Assembly: GCF_014058425.1 (NCBI RefSeq)
Contig: NZ_CP049366.1
Location: 868,001-932,000 of the forward strand
DNA length: 64,000 nucleotides
From: Companilactobacillus pabuli
Lineage (GTDB): Bacteria > Bacillota > Bacilli > Lactobacillales > Lactobacillaceae
Direction: 5' to 3'
Shown piece after piece: positions 28,006 to 37,217 of the stretch; the first letter of the stretch is position 1; every line of letters starts with the position of its first letter. The notes under the pieces were generated by a model that was not told where the DNA came from, did no database searches, and saw only the letters and a list, made by a program, of their open reading frames with translations. A program made the position numbers and the translations under genes.

Positions 28006-29742
28006 ATGAATACGATCGTTAAACAGATTGAAAAAGCACAACCGTTTTTCAAGAAACTCTCAGCCAACATTTATCTACAAGCCGTTCGTGATGGTTTCAT
28101 TTCACTAATGCCAATCATCATCTTCTCGTCCTTGTTCATTTTAGTTGCTGATGTACCTAATATTTGGGGCTTTTATTGGCCTACAAATGTTAGTGACGGA
28201 TTAATGAAGATTTACAACTTCTCAATGGGTGTTCTATCACTTATGGCTGCTGCCAACGTTGCTAGAGCATTAACTAAGAATTTGAACTTACGTTTGCCAA
28301 AGATTAATCAAATTCCTACGGCGGCCGTAATGTTCTCAGCACAAATTTCATTCTTACTTGTTGCTGTTGATCCATTTACTAATAAAGCCGGTGCTCTATT
28401 CTTCACAGAAGGATATATGGGTACTAAAGGTTTGCTAGCTGCATTCCTTGTTGGTTTTATCGTTCCAAACATCTACTACTTCAGTTTTAAGAATCACTTA
28501 ACTTTGAAGATGCCAGATGCTGTACCACAGAATATTTCTTCAGCTTTCGCTAATATCATCCCATTCGCATTAGCTACATCATTCTTTGGTTTGTTTGATA
28601 TCTTCTTCAGAATGGCAACTGGTACTAACTTAGCTGCTTGGATTATTCAAGTATTAGCTCCATTGTTTACAGCTGCTGATGGTTATGTTGGTTTAGCTAT
28701 TGTTTATGGTGCTATGGCCTTCTTCTGGTTCATTGGTATTCAAGGACCTTCAATTGTTGAACCTGCTGTTACAGCTATTTACTTAACAAACGTTGAAACA
28801 AACATGAAGATCGTTCAAGCCGGTGGACATGCTACACATATTCTTGCACAAGGTACTCAATACTTTGTTGCTACATTAGGTGGTACTGGTGCTACATTAG
28901 TTATCACTTACATGTTTGCTCTTTGGGCAAAATCAAAAGAATTGAAAGCTATCGGACGTGCAGCCGCAATTCCTGTTTCATTCGGTGTTAACGAACCTAT
29001 TTTGTTCGGTGCTCCATTGATTTTGAATCCTATTTTCTTCATTCCATTTATTGGTGCTCCAATTTTGAACGTTTGGTTATTCAAGATATTCGTTGATTAC
29101 TTTGGTATGAACGGATTCGTATTCAACTTACCATGGACAACTCCTGGTCCTATCGGATTGATCATGGGTGTTAGATTCTCAATTCAAGCTGTTATTTTGG
29201 CTGTTGCATTGATTGTAATGGATGTTATCGTTTACTACCCATTCTTCAAAGCATATGATACGCAAAAGGTTCAAGAAGAAGCTAAAAAGGCTGCTGAAGC
29301 AGAAGCAAATGGTGAAAGTGGTGTAGAAACTACTGATGCTGTTGTTGCTACAGATGCAGGTGATATTCCTCTAGGACTTACAAAGGATAAAAAGAATTTA
29401 AATATTTTAGTTATTTGTGCCGGTGGTGGTACATCAGGTATTTTAGCCAATGCCTTAAATAAGATGGCTAAAGAAAAAGACTTACCAATCGAAGCCGCAG
29501 CTGCCGCTTATGGTGCTCACGGTGATTTATTACCAGATATGGATGTCACAGTTCTTGCTCCACAAATGGATGCTATGAAAGATTCACTAAAGAAAGAAGC
29601 CGATGCAAGTAACGTTAAGATGATTACTACATCTGGTAAGCAATATATCGATTTAACTAGACACGCTGATAAAGCCTTGAGTTTCATTATTGACAAACTA
29701 AAAGGCAATGACGCTAATCAAGCAGAAGGAGATAAAAAATGA
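28006..29742 (+). CDS. lacE: PTS lactose-type EIICB, copy 2
   Basis: 578-residue EIIC-EIIB fusion homologous to the 23335 product, with NEPILFGAP in EIIC, an Ala/Glu-rich linker, C471 in VICAGGGTSG (the same residue number as copy 1), and a Lys/Asp-rich C-terminal tail. The linker and parts of EIIC differ considerably from copy 1, pointing to a different but related beta-galactoside. The stop codon overlaps the next gene by 4 nt (ATGA). Confidence 0.88.
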   Translation: MNTIVKQIEKAQPFFKKLSANIYLQAVRDGFISLMPIIIFSSLFILVADVPNIWGFYWPTNVSDGLMKIYNFSMGVLSLMAAANVARALTKNLNLRLPKINQIPTAAVMFSAQISFLLVAVDPFTNKAGALFFTEGYMGTKGLLAAFLVGFIVPNIYYFSFKNHLTLKMPDAVPQNISSAFANIIPFALATSFFGLFDIFFRMATGTNLAAWIIQVLAPLFTAADGYVGLAIVYGAMAFFWFIGIQGPSIVEPAVTAIYLTNVETNMKIVQAGGHATHILAQGTQYFVATLGGTGATLVITYMFALWAKSKELKAIGRAAAIPVSFGVNEPILFGAPLILNPIFFIPFIGAPILNVWLFKIFVDYFGMNGFVFNLPWTTPGPIGLIMGVRFSIQAVILAVALIVMDVIVYYPFFKAYDTQKVQEEAKKAAEAEANGESGVETTDAVVATDAGDIPLGLTKDKKNLNILVICAGGGTSGILANALNKMAKEKDLPIEAAAAAYGAHGDLLPDMDVTVLAPQMDAMKDSLKKEADASNVKMITTSGKQYIDLTRHADKALSFIIDKLKGNDANQAEGDKK

Positions 29743-31166
29743 CACTGATTAACCGAGTAAAATCATTACCAAAAGGTTTCGTTCTAGGAGGAGCTACTGC
29801 AGCTTATCAAGTAGAAGGGAATACTAAAGTAGACGGCAAAGGGAAGACCATGTGGGATGACTATTTGAAGAAACAAGGCCGTTTCAGCCCTGATCCTGCA
29901 AGTGATTTTTACAGCCGTTATCCAGAAGACTTGGCTCTTTCTAAGAAGTATGGACTCAATGCCATTCGTGTTTCAATTGCTTGGAGTAGAATTTTTCCAG
30001 ATGGCTATGGCGAACCTAATCAAAAGGGTGTTGATTACTATCACAGATTATTCAAGCAATGCCTAGATGATGGTATCGAACCTTATGTAACTTTGCATCA
30101 CTTTGATACACCAAAGACATTGTTTGATCAAGGTGATTGGTTGAACAGAAAGCAAATTGACTATTTTGTTGATTATGCTAAATTCTGTTTCAAAGAATTT
30201 CCAGAGGTTACTAACTGGTTTACGATCAATGAGTTGATTTCATTAGCACAATCACAATATATTGGTGGAAATTTCCCACCTAATCATCATTTTGATGTAT
30301 CAAGCGCTATCCAAGCTGAACACAATGAATTACTAGCACATGCCCGTGTAGTTAACTTGTTCAAAGAGATGGGATGCAAAGGTAGAATCGGTTTAATCCA
30401 CGTTATTCAACCAGTTTATCCAATCGTCGATACACCAGAAAATCGTCACGCTGCAGCGCTACAAGATGCTTTCATTAACCGTTTCTTACTAGATGGAACA
30501 TTTCTTGGTGAGTACAGTGATGAGACAATGAGCTTGATCAATGAAATCTTGGAAAAGAATGATGCACATTTGGATATCCAAGATGGTGATATGGAAATCT
30601 TGAAGAAGGCAAGTACTCAAAATGACTTCTTTGGATTGAATTATTATCAAAATCAATATGTCAAGGCTTATGATGGCGAAAGTGGCAATACTTTCAATGG
30701 TACAGGTGATAAGGGTACTAGTTCATTTAGATTCCACGGTGTTTGTGAAACGGTTAAGAATCCTGATATCCCAACTACTGATTGGGACTGGAATATTTAT
30801 CCAGAAGGGTTATATGATGTTTTAACAAGAATCCATCGTGAATATAAGAATTGTAAGACTATTTATATCACTGAGAATGGTATCGGTATGAAAGAGCACA
30901 TTGCTGATGATGCTCCAGATGACTTTATTTATGATGATGATAAACGAATCGATTACGTTGACCAACATCTACAAGCTTTGTTGAAAGCTTGTAGTGAAGG
31001 TGTTGATGTTAATGGTTACTTCATCTGGTCATTACAAGATCAATTCTCATGGGCAAATGGTTATAACAAACGTTATGGTCTATTCTATGTAAACTTTGAT
31101 AACCAAAAACGTTACGTTAAAAAGAGTGCACTATGGTTTAAAGAACTTTCAGATACAATGAAATAA
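29739..31166 (+). CDS. lacG: 6-phospho-beta-galactosidase (GH1), copy 2
   Basis: 475-residue GH1 enzyme of the LacG type. Acid/base E165 in INEL, nucleophile E379 in TENGIG, and S437/W438 in QFSWANGYNKRYG, again the galactoside-type Trp. Overlaps the EIICB gene by 4 nt, so translation is coupled. The Pro or Ile usually following the acid/base Glu in GH1 enzymes is Leu here, which may alter the aglycone side. Confidence 0.86.
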   Translation: MTLINRVKSLPKGFVLGGATAAYQVEGNTKVDGKGKTMWDDYLKKQGRFSPDPASDFYSRYPEDLALSKKYGLNAIRVSIAWSRIFPDGYGEPNQKGVDYYHRLFKQCLDDGIEPYVTLHHFDTPKTLFDQGDWLNRKQIDYFVDYAKFCFKEFPEVTNWFTINELISLAQSQYIGGNFPPNHHFDVSSAIQAEHNELLAHARVVNLFKEMGCKGRIGLIHVIQPVYPIVDTPENRHAAALQDAFINRFLLDGTFLGEYSDETMSLINEILEKNDAHLDIQDGDMEILKKASTQNDFFGLNYYQNQYVKAYDGESGNTFNGTGDKGTSSFRFHGVCETVKNPDIPTTDWDWNIYPEGLYDVLTRIHREYKNCKTIYITENGIGMKEHIADDAPDDFIYDDDKRIDYVDQHLQALLKACSEGVDVNGYFIWSLQDQFSWANGYNKRYGLFYVNFDNQKRYVKKSALWFKELSDTMK

Positions 31167-31245
31167 ATTTTGACTTCCCTCAATTGAAAATATTTCAGTA
31201 ACTGTTAGATGGCTTTTCCTAGGTAAAAATTAAGCGTTGAAATAA

Positions 31246-31288
31246 GAGAACCTTGAGACAATAAAAAAGTCCCAAGGTTCTTTTTTCT
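31246..31288 (+). terminator. Terminator after lac-type operon 2
   Basis: AGAACCTTGAG / CCCAAGGTTCT stem followed by TTTTT. Confidence 0.85.
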
Positions 31289-31322
31289 ATTACAATAGAA
31301 GTAAATAAATAGGAGGATTGTG

Positions 31323-32135
31323 ATGACTTACAAATTAATTGCATTAGACATGGATGATACGCTCTTAACATCTCAAAAGACGATATCAGATAAGAACAAA
31401 GAAATGATTCAAAAAGCTCTTTCTAAAGGAATCAAAGTGGTTTTATGCTCAGGAAGAACTCACAATGCGGTGGTAGATTATGCTGAAGAATTAGGTATCA
31501 AAGGTGTAGATCAATACATGATCACTAATGGTGGGGCAATCATTGAAAATTTAGAAGGCAAAATCATTTATCAACGAATGATGAGTAACGATTTTTATCG
31601 CCAATTTGTGCACTTTATTAAAGAAAATAATCTGCATTATAACGTCGTTGATAATCAAGGTAATACTTACACTAGTCAAAGTGACTGGTTTGATAAATAC
31701 ACTATTATGCAAGCCTATGAAAATGATAATGGTTTGTTTGTTCGAGAACCAGACGATTTACCAGATAACTTTGAAATTACTAAAGCAATCATTAATGGTG
31801 ATGAGAAGAAATTAGACGATATCACACCAATGGTCAACGAGAAATTTGCTAAAGATTATTTCGTAGTAAGAACTGGAGTTGGCTTCTTAGAGATTTTTCC
31901 TAAAGATGTTAACAAAGGCAATGCTGTCAAGATTTTAGCTAAGGATTTGAATTTTGATTTATCTGAAGTAATGGCAATGGGAGATCGTGATAATGATATT
32001 CCAATGTTAAAAATTGTTGGTAAAGGAATTGCCATGGAAAATGCGATGCCACAAGTAAAGACAGCTGCTGATTTTGTGACTGCTGATAATAATCATAGTG
32101 GAGTAGGTTTAGCAATTGAGAAATTTGCTTTGTAA
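31323..32135 (+). CDS. Cof-type HAD phosphatase
   Basis: 270-residue HAD hydrolase; D9 and D11 in LDMDDT, CSGRT as motif II, GDRDNDIPML as motif IV. Closely related to the proteins at 20976 and 37769. ATG 31323 follows AGGAGG; a GTG three bases earlier is less well spaced. It lies between lac-type operon 2 and the orphan antiterminator. Probably a sugar-phosphate phosphatase. Confidence 0.85.
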   Translation: MTYKLIALDMDDTLLTSQKTISDKNKEMIQKALSKGIKVVLCSGRTHNAVVDYAEELGIKGVDQYMITNGGAIIENLEGKIIYQRMMSNDFYRQFVHFIKENNLHYNVVDNQGNTYTSQSDWFDKYTIMQAYENDNGLFVREPDDLPDNFEITKAIINGDEKKLDDITPMVNEKFAKDYFVVRTGVGFLEIFPKDVNKGNAVKILAKDLNFDLSEVMAMGDRDNDIPMLKIVGKGIAMENAMPQVKTAADFVTADNNHSGVGLAIEKFAL

Positions 32136-32231
32136 AATATAATCTTTTTTAGCATACGCTTTCATTATTTTGCTTGATTTAACCGCAAACGCCTAGAAGT
32201 ACTTTATAATTAAAGTTATGAGGAGGGGATT

Positions 32232-33089
32232 ATGCGATTACTGATTGAACAAGTTTTTAATAACAATACAGCTGTCGTTAATTTGGGGGATGACCAACAC
32301 GCGATAGTTAAAGGTAAAGGGATAGCCTTCAATAAATCCAAAAAATCCTTTCTAGATAGTTCTAAAATAGAGAGGATTTTTTATTTAGATTCTGAAGAAT
32401 CACAAAAGGATTTGTATTTTTTATTAAAAGATATTCCTATCGATGTAGTAACCACAACTTATGAAATAGTCGATTATGCTAAGAAAAAATTTAATTATTC
32501 GGTTATGGATTACATTTATATAACGCTCAGTGACCATATTTTTGGAGCGTACCAGCGTTACAATAATGGGCAATATAAGGAAAGCCACATTCCTGATATG
32601 AGTGATAATTATTTGGATGAATATTTGATAGCTAGTAAGGGATTGAATATTATTAATCACAATTTGAATATTCAATTACCAGACTCAGAAATTAAAAATA
32701 TAGCGTTACATTTTATCAATGCTAAAACCGATAAAAAAATTCCTAAGCATAACGATAAAATTAAAGTTGATTTCGATAAAATTATTAAACGGGTAATGAT
32801 CAAGAATAATATTTTCCGAACTAAAAGCAATAGTAATTATTATGATCGTTTCATGGTTCATCTACAGTATTTATCCCAGAGATTGAATAATAAATCTCAA
32901 GACACTAATTTTGATAAAAAAATTGAATTAGAGATGGAAAGAGACTACCCGGGCTCAACGAGTATTGCCAAACAAATTTCATTCGAGATCAAACAGGCGA
33001 TGGGAGTGGAATTGAGTAGTAAAGAGTTATTGTATTTTATTATTCACATTCAGCGAATCACTCAGGAAGATGGTTTAAATCAAAAATAA
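32232..33089 (+). CDS. Orphan LacT/LicT-type antiterminator 3
   Basis: 285-residue BglG-family protein strongly similar to the two LacT proteins nearby, with an intact CAT domain (QVFNNNTAVVNLG) and all four PRD histidines (LSDHI, IALHF, VHLQY, IIHIQ). Unlike them it has no RAT/terminator in its 96-bp leader and no PTS or glycosidase gene downstream; a strong terminator follows. It is therefore an apparently functional regulator without a local target, which could act on the RATs at 21.9 and 26.6 kb. ATG after GAGGAGGGG. Confidence 0.85.
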   Translation: MRLLIEQVFNNNTAVVNLGDDQHAIVKGKGIAFNKSKKSFLDSSKIERIFYLDSEESQKDLYFLLKDIPIDVVTTTYEIVDYAKKKFNYSVMDYIYITLSDHIFGAYQRYNNGQYKESHIPDMSDNYLDEYLIASKGLNIINHNLNIQLPDSEIKNIALHFINAKTDKKIPKHNDKIKVDFDKIIKRVMIKNNIFRTKSNSNYYDRFMVHLQYLSQRLNNKSQDTNFDKKIELEMERDYPGSTSIAKQISFEIKQAMGVELSSKELLYFIIHIQRITQEDGLNQK

Positions 33090-33108
33090 GTAAAATTCTA
33101 ATAAACTA

Positions 33109-33176
33109 AGGATTTATTTCTCGTAAACGATACAATATTTGTATCATTTTATCGGAAATAGATCCTTTTTTTCTTT
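33109..33176 (+). terminator. Terminator after orphan antiterminator
   Basis: AAGGATTTATTTC / GAAATAGATCCTT stem around an inner hairpin GATACAAT / ATTTGTATC, then a T run. Confidence 0.8.
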
Positions 33177-33302
33177 TATTAAATAAAAATTAGAATCCGG
33201 CTAAACCTTTGAAAATTAACGAAAAAATGAAGAATCATTGTAATTTAAATAATTGATGCTTGAATTATAATTAGAAAATATTTAATATTATTAATAAATA
33301 GT

Positions 33303-33330
33303 TTGACAGATTAAAATAGAGTGCTAATCT
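33303..33330 (+). promoter_or_regulatory. Promoter of amidotransferase-like gene
   Basis: Consensus TTGACA (33303-33308), 16-bp spacer, TAATCT (33325-33330). Confidence 0.65.
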
Positions 33331-33360
33331 AAAGTGAAATTGGAAAAGGAGCGATTGCGC

Positions 33361-34074
33361 ATGAGTAAATTAATTGGAATTACTGCAGATATTTTTTTAG
33401 GTGCTACAGACGTGATCAATCAAAAGTTAATGGATTTTGTCCCACGTCCACTCGTTAATGGAGTTATCGCTGCTGGTGGTATTCCGGTTAGTTTACCCTC
33501 AATTCCTAAAGAAGAAGTCAACGGCTTGATTGCTAGATTGGACGGAGTAATTTTTCCTGGTGGTCCCGATATTGACCCGATTTTTATGGGTGAAGAGCCG
33601 ATACCTAATCTTGGTGTGACTAATCGAACTAGAGACTTGTTTGAAATTGCTTTAGCTAGAACGGCGGTTGCTAAAAAGATCCCCATTTTAGGAATTTGTC
33701 GAGGAGCTCAAGTTATCGATGTGGCTTTAGGTGGTTCTGTCTACCAAGATTTACCTAGTCAATATCCTGGAAAATTACTAAAGCACCATCAGCAGTCACC
33801 TGGAGATCAACCGACTCATTTTGTTTCAGTCAACCATGATTCTAAATTATTTAAGTCAATTGGAGATAACGTTTTTGTTAATTCCAGACATCATCAAGCA
33901 ATTAAAAATGTTCCTGAAGGATTGAGAGTTGTCTCTAAAGCGACTGACGGTGTGATTGAAGGAATTGAAAATGATGATGCGACTGTTCAAGCTGTTCAAT
34001 GGCATCCAGAAAATCTCTGGCAACATGATTCTCAACAATTACAACTTTTTAAGGATTTTATTGCTCGCACATAA
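33361..34074 (+). CDS. Gamma-glutamyl-gamma-aminobutyrate hydrolase family (class I GATase-like)
   Basis: 237-residue peptidase C26/PuuD-like protein that would hydrolyse a gamma-glutamyl amide bond in the cytosol. The triad is visible: nucleophile C113 in GICRGAQ, with H215 and E217 in QWHPE. ATG 33361 is chosen over the upstream GTG at 33334, which would put the ribosome-binding site AAAAGGAG inside the gene. Monocistronic, in front of the riboflavin operon; no putrescine genes are nearby, so the true substrate is open. Confidence 0.85.
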   Translation: MSKLIGITADIFLGATDVINQKLMDFVPRPLVNGVIAAGGIPVSLPSIPKEEVNGLIARLDGVIFPGGPDIDPIFMGEEPIPNLGVTNRTRDLFEIALARTAVAKKIPILGICRGAQVIDVALGGSVYQDLPSQYPGKLLKHHQQSPGDQPTHFVSVNHDSKLFKSIGDNVFVNSRHHQAIKNVPEGLRVVSKATDGVIEGIENDDATVQAVQWHPENLWQHDSQQLQLFKDFIART

Positions 34075-34088
34075 TAAAAAAATTGAAC

Positions 34089-34117
34089 TTGTCAAAAATA
34101 TTTTTGTGTTGTAGTAT
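34089..34117 (+). promoter_or_regulatory. Promoter of riboflavin operon
   Basis: TTGTCA (34089-34094), 17-bp spacer, TAGTAT (34112-34117), about 25 bp before the riboswitch begins. Confidence 0.6.
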
Positions 34118-34139
34118 TTTTAACTGAAAACTGAATAGA

Positions 34140-34268
34140 TTTCTTCGGGGCAGGGTGTAATTCCCGACCGACGGTGACAATTCAACGAAATTGAAGTCCG
34201 TGACCCACGCAAGTGGTGGACCTGGTGAGAATCCGGGACCGACAGTATAGTCTGGATGGTAGAAGAAC
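34140..34268 (+). ncRNA. FMN riboswitch (RFN element)
   Basis: All conserved blocks of the RFN element are readable in order: CTTCGGGGCAGGGTG, TTCCCGACCGACGGT, AGTCCGTGACCCACG, GTGGTGGACCTGGTGAGAAT, CCGGGACCGACAGTATAGTC and TGGATGGTAGAAGAA. The basal stem pairs TCTTC (34142) with GAAGA (34262). It senses FMN and lowers rib operon transcription through the terminator downstream. Confidence 0.97.
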
Positions 34269-34345
34269 AATGAGATAATTATTTCATGCTATTAGTCGGC
34301 TTATTTGAGTCGCTCTCGTGTGAAATCTTATTTAGCTTATCTTGG

Positions 34346-34377
34346 GCCCCGCATATTTTTATGTGGGGTCTTTTTTT
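34346..34377 (+). terminator. Riboswitch-controlled terminator
   Basis: GGCCCCGCATA / TATGTGGGGTC stem and seven T residues, between the RFN element and ribD; the expected expression platform. Confidence 0.88.
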
Positions 34378-34393
34378 GTGGGGTGAATAGGAT

Positions 34394-35425
34394 TTGGATA
34401 GATTTATGAAATTAGCTTTTGAGGAAGCAAAGAAAGGAAAAGATACTTGGACTAATCCACAAGTTGGTGCGGTGATAGTAAAAGACAATCAAGTTTTAGG
34501 CCAAGGACATCATGCAACATTTGGACATGAGCATGCCGAAATCAACGCTTTTAAGTCTTTAAAAGATATTGACGATGCCAAAAATGCGACGTTGTACGTT
34601 ACTTTAGAGCCTTGTTCGCATTTTGGTAAGACGCCACCTTGTGTTCAAAAAATAGTTCAGTTGGGTGTAAAAAAAGTTGTTATAGGACAAATTGATCCTA
34701 ATCCGCTAGTAAGTGGCAAGGGTGTTAAATATTTACGAGATAACGGAGTAGTAGTTGAGGAACAGTTGATTAGTTCTGAATTAAACCGTTCATACAATTA
34801 TTTTTATAAGAATAATCAACCACTAGTTACCGTTAAATATGCAATGACTTTGGACGGTAAGATCAATAAAAATAAAAATCAACGATCGATTATATCTAAT
34901 CAGGCTGCTTTTGAAGATTCTCAGCAATTACGCAGTCAACAACAAGTTATCTTGATTGGGGAGAATACTTTAAAAGTCGATAATCCGGCTTTGACAGTTA
35001 GAGACAAAAAAATGTCTTTTCCACCAATCAGAGCGGTAGTTGTTAGAGATATTAATCAAATATCATTGGATTTAAAGATTTTTCAAACTGATGAACCGAT
35101 TTGGTTTTTCAGTGAAACTAAGAATCTTCGAACCTTACCTGAAAATGTCAAAGTAATTGTTGGTGAGTGGACACCGGATAATATTTTAAATTACCTGACC
35201 ACTCAAAAAATTCAGGCCGTTTTAGTAGAAGGTGGAAGTTTCTTGCAAGCAAAGTTTTTATCCGCTGGTTTGGTAGAAAAATTAGTAGTTTATTTAGCAA
35301 ATAAAATTTATGGTTCAGGTTTACCAGCAGTTTGGGGTGCAGATTTCGATTCGATAGATTTTGTTGAACCAACTGTAGAAAAATTAGCTGATAATTTGAA
35401 AATAACGACGTGGAGGAAAGACTGA
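34394..35425 (+). CDS. ribD: Bifunctional riboflavin deaminase/reductase RibD
   Basis: 343 residues: N-terminal zinc deaminase (H47-A-E49, C74, C83 in PCSHFGKTPPC) and C-terminal reductase (about 145-340). Carries out steps two and three of riboflavin synthesis. The TTG start is supported by GGGGTG 8 nt upstream and by family-like N-terminal sequence (DRFMKLAFEEA); the ATG at 34406 is internal. Its stop TGA overlaps the ribE start by one base. Confidence 0.93.
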   Translation: MDRFMKLAFEEAKKGKDTWTNPQVGAVIVKDNQVLGQGHHATFGHEHAEINAFKSLKDIDDAKNATLYVTLEPCSHFGKTPPCVQKIVQLGVKKVVIGQIDPNPLVSGKGVKYLRDNGVVVEEQLISSELNRSYNYFYKNNQPLVTVKYAMTLDGKINKNKNQRSIISNQAAFEDSQQLRSQQQVILIGENTLKVDNPALTVRDKKMSFPPIRAVVVRDINQISLDLKIFQTDEPIWFFSETKNLRTLPENVKVIVGEWTPDNILNYLTTQKIQAVLVEGGSFLQAKFLSAGLVEKLVVYLANKIYGSGLPAVWGADFDSIDFVEPTVEKLADNLKITTWRKD

Positions 35426-36024
35426 TGTTTACAGGGATTATAAAAAATATTGGAACGATTGCCGGTGTAAATCGGGAAAATGATAACTATCGTTTAACTA
35501 TCAACCATGGTTTGAATGATTTGAATCTGGGCGATAGTGTTTCTATCAATGGAATTTGTCTGACTGTTGTTGATTTCCAAAAAAATCAATTTCAAGTAGA
35601 TGTTATGCCAGAAACCATTAAAAGAACTAATTTAGCGGAAATTTCAGTTGGAACAAAAGTAAACCTAGAACCAGCTTTGAAACCTAATTCTGAAATTGGC
35701 GGTCATTTCGTCTTGGGACATATTGATACAACGGGTAAATTATTATCCCGGGAAGTGACTGAAAATTCAGTATTACTAACGTTTTCAATTCCTAAAAAGT
35801 ACAATCCTTACTTAGTTGAAAAAGGATCGATTGCAATCGATGGGGTGAGTTTGACCTTGATTGCAGTAACTGAGGATACTTTCCAAGTGGGCATTATTCC
35901 TTATACGCAAGATGAAACAATTCTAGGTTCTTTAGAAGTTAATCAGACAGTTAATTTGGAAACTGACATTTTAGGAAAATACATTTATAAAGATTTGAAG
36001 CGAGGTTATCAAGATGAAAAATAA
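35425..36024 (+). CDS. ribE: Riboflavin synthase alpha chain
   Basis: 199 residues forming two lumazine-binding barrels: the first begins MFTGIIKN, the second is around GHFVLGHIDTTG. It dismutates two 6,7-dimethyl-8-ribityllumazine molecules to riboflavin and the diamino-pyrimidine. The start overlaps the ribD stop (TGATG) with GGAGG upstream; it overlaps ribBA by 11 nt. Confidence 0.94.
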   Translation: MFTGIIKNIGTIAGVNRENDNYRLTINHGLNDLNLGDSVSINGICLTVVDFQKNQFQVDVMPETIKRTNLAEISVGTKVNLEPALKPNSEIGGHFVLGHIDTTGKLLSREVTENSVLLTFSIPKKYNPYLVEKGSIAIDGVSLTLIAVTEDTFQVGIIPYTQDETILGSLEVNQTVNLETDILGKYIYKDLKRGYQDEK

Positions 36025-37216
36025 TGAAATTATTGCCAAAGTTGAACGAGCAATAGCAGATTTGAAACAAGGAAAACTAATAATTGTCGCTGATTCTGAA
36101 AAAAGAGAGGCCGAAGGAGACATGCTGGGATTAGCTGACTTTGTCACTCCAGAAAATGTTAATTTCATGATTACCCATGCTCGCGGTTTATTGTGCGTTC
36201 CAATGGCAAAATCAGTAGCCGAAAAATTAGATTTGCATCCAATGACCAAATCACACGATGCATTCGGGACAGCCTTTACCGTAAGTACTGATAGCAAGGA
36301 AACTACGACTGGAATTTCAGCTTTTGACCGAACTACAACGATTCAAAAATTAGCTCAGTCAACTGATGCCAATGACTTTTATCACCCAGGTCATATTTTT
36401 CCTTTGATTGCTAGAGATAACGGTGTAATTGAAAGAGATGGTCATACTGAAGCAGCGATTGATTTGGCTAAAATTGCCCAAGCAACACCAGTGGCCTACA
36501 TTTGCGAAGTAGTTAGAGAAAATGGTCGCATGGCCAGAAGACCACAATTGAAGCAAATTGCTCAAGAAAATAATTTAACTTTCATTACAATTGCTGACAT
36601 CATCAATTATCGTTATTTGAAGAATTTCAATATTTTACAATCAGTTTCCGACGTTGATCTACCAACGAAATTTGGTCATTTCCGTTTGAAGTCATTTACT
36701 TATAAAGATGAACCCGTTTTAGTGATTTATAAAGGACAAATTGAAAACAAGTCTGATTTGTTATTGAGAGTTCATTCTGAATGTTTGACTGGAGATATTT
36801 TAGGTTCAAAGCGTTGTGATTGTGGTGAACAATTGGAGCAGTCACTTCAAAGAATCGAGAAAAATGGCAGTGGTGCAGTGATCTATTTGCATCAAGAAGG
36901 CCGTGGAATTGGTTTGATCAACAAGTTACGTGCTTATCAATTGCAAGATGAAGGTTTAGATACAGTTGAAGCTAACTTGAAACTAGGTTTTAAGGCTGAC
37001 CAAAGAGACTATCGCGTTGTTTTAGCAGTTTTGGAAGAATTGGGCATTGAATCAGTCGATTTATTGACAAATAATCCCGACAAATTAAAACAATTGGAGC
37101 AATTTGGCTTAAAGGTAAACCGTGTGCCTTTAGAAACTGAACCCAATGCTAATGACATTGATTACTTAAGAACGAAAAAACAAAAATTTAATCATTTATT
37201 AAACGAGGTAAATTAA
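36014..37216 (+). CDS. ribBA: Bifunctional DHBP synthase / GTP cyclohydrolase II
   Basis: 400 residues. The RibB half (about 1-205) has EAEGDMLG, THARGLLCVP and GHTEAA; it turns ribulose-5-phosphate into dihydroxybutanone phosphate. The RibA half (about 206-400) has the zinc cysteines in CLTGDILGSKRCDCG and the GRGIGL motif; it opens GTP. Both starting branches of the pathway are thus present in one protein. One nucleotide separates it from ribH. Confidence 0.94.
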   Translation: MKNNEIIAKVERAIADLKQGKLIIVADSEKREAEGDMLGLADFVTPENVNFMITHARGLLCVPMAKSVAEKLDLHPMTKSHDAFGTAFTVSTDSKETTTGISAFDRTTTIQKLAQSTDANDFYHPGHIFPLIARDNGVIERDGHTEAAIDLAKIAQATPVAYICEVVRENGRMARRPQLKQIAQENNLTFITIADIINYRYLKNFNILQSVSDVDLPTKFGHFRLKSFTYKDEPVLVIYKGQIENKSDLLLRVHSECLTGDILGSKRCDCGEQLEQSLQRIEKNGSGAVIYLHQEGRGIGLINKLRAYQLQDEGLDTVEANLKLGFKADQRDYRVVLAVLEELGIESVDLLTNNPDKLKQLEQFGLKVNRVPLETEPNANDIDYLRTKKQKFNHLLNEVN

Positions 37217-37217
37217 G

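Noticed and set aside
32147-32163. cre-like half site TGAAAGCG (minus strand) before the orphan antiterminator
   Set aside because: Second half does not match; three mismatches overall.
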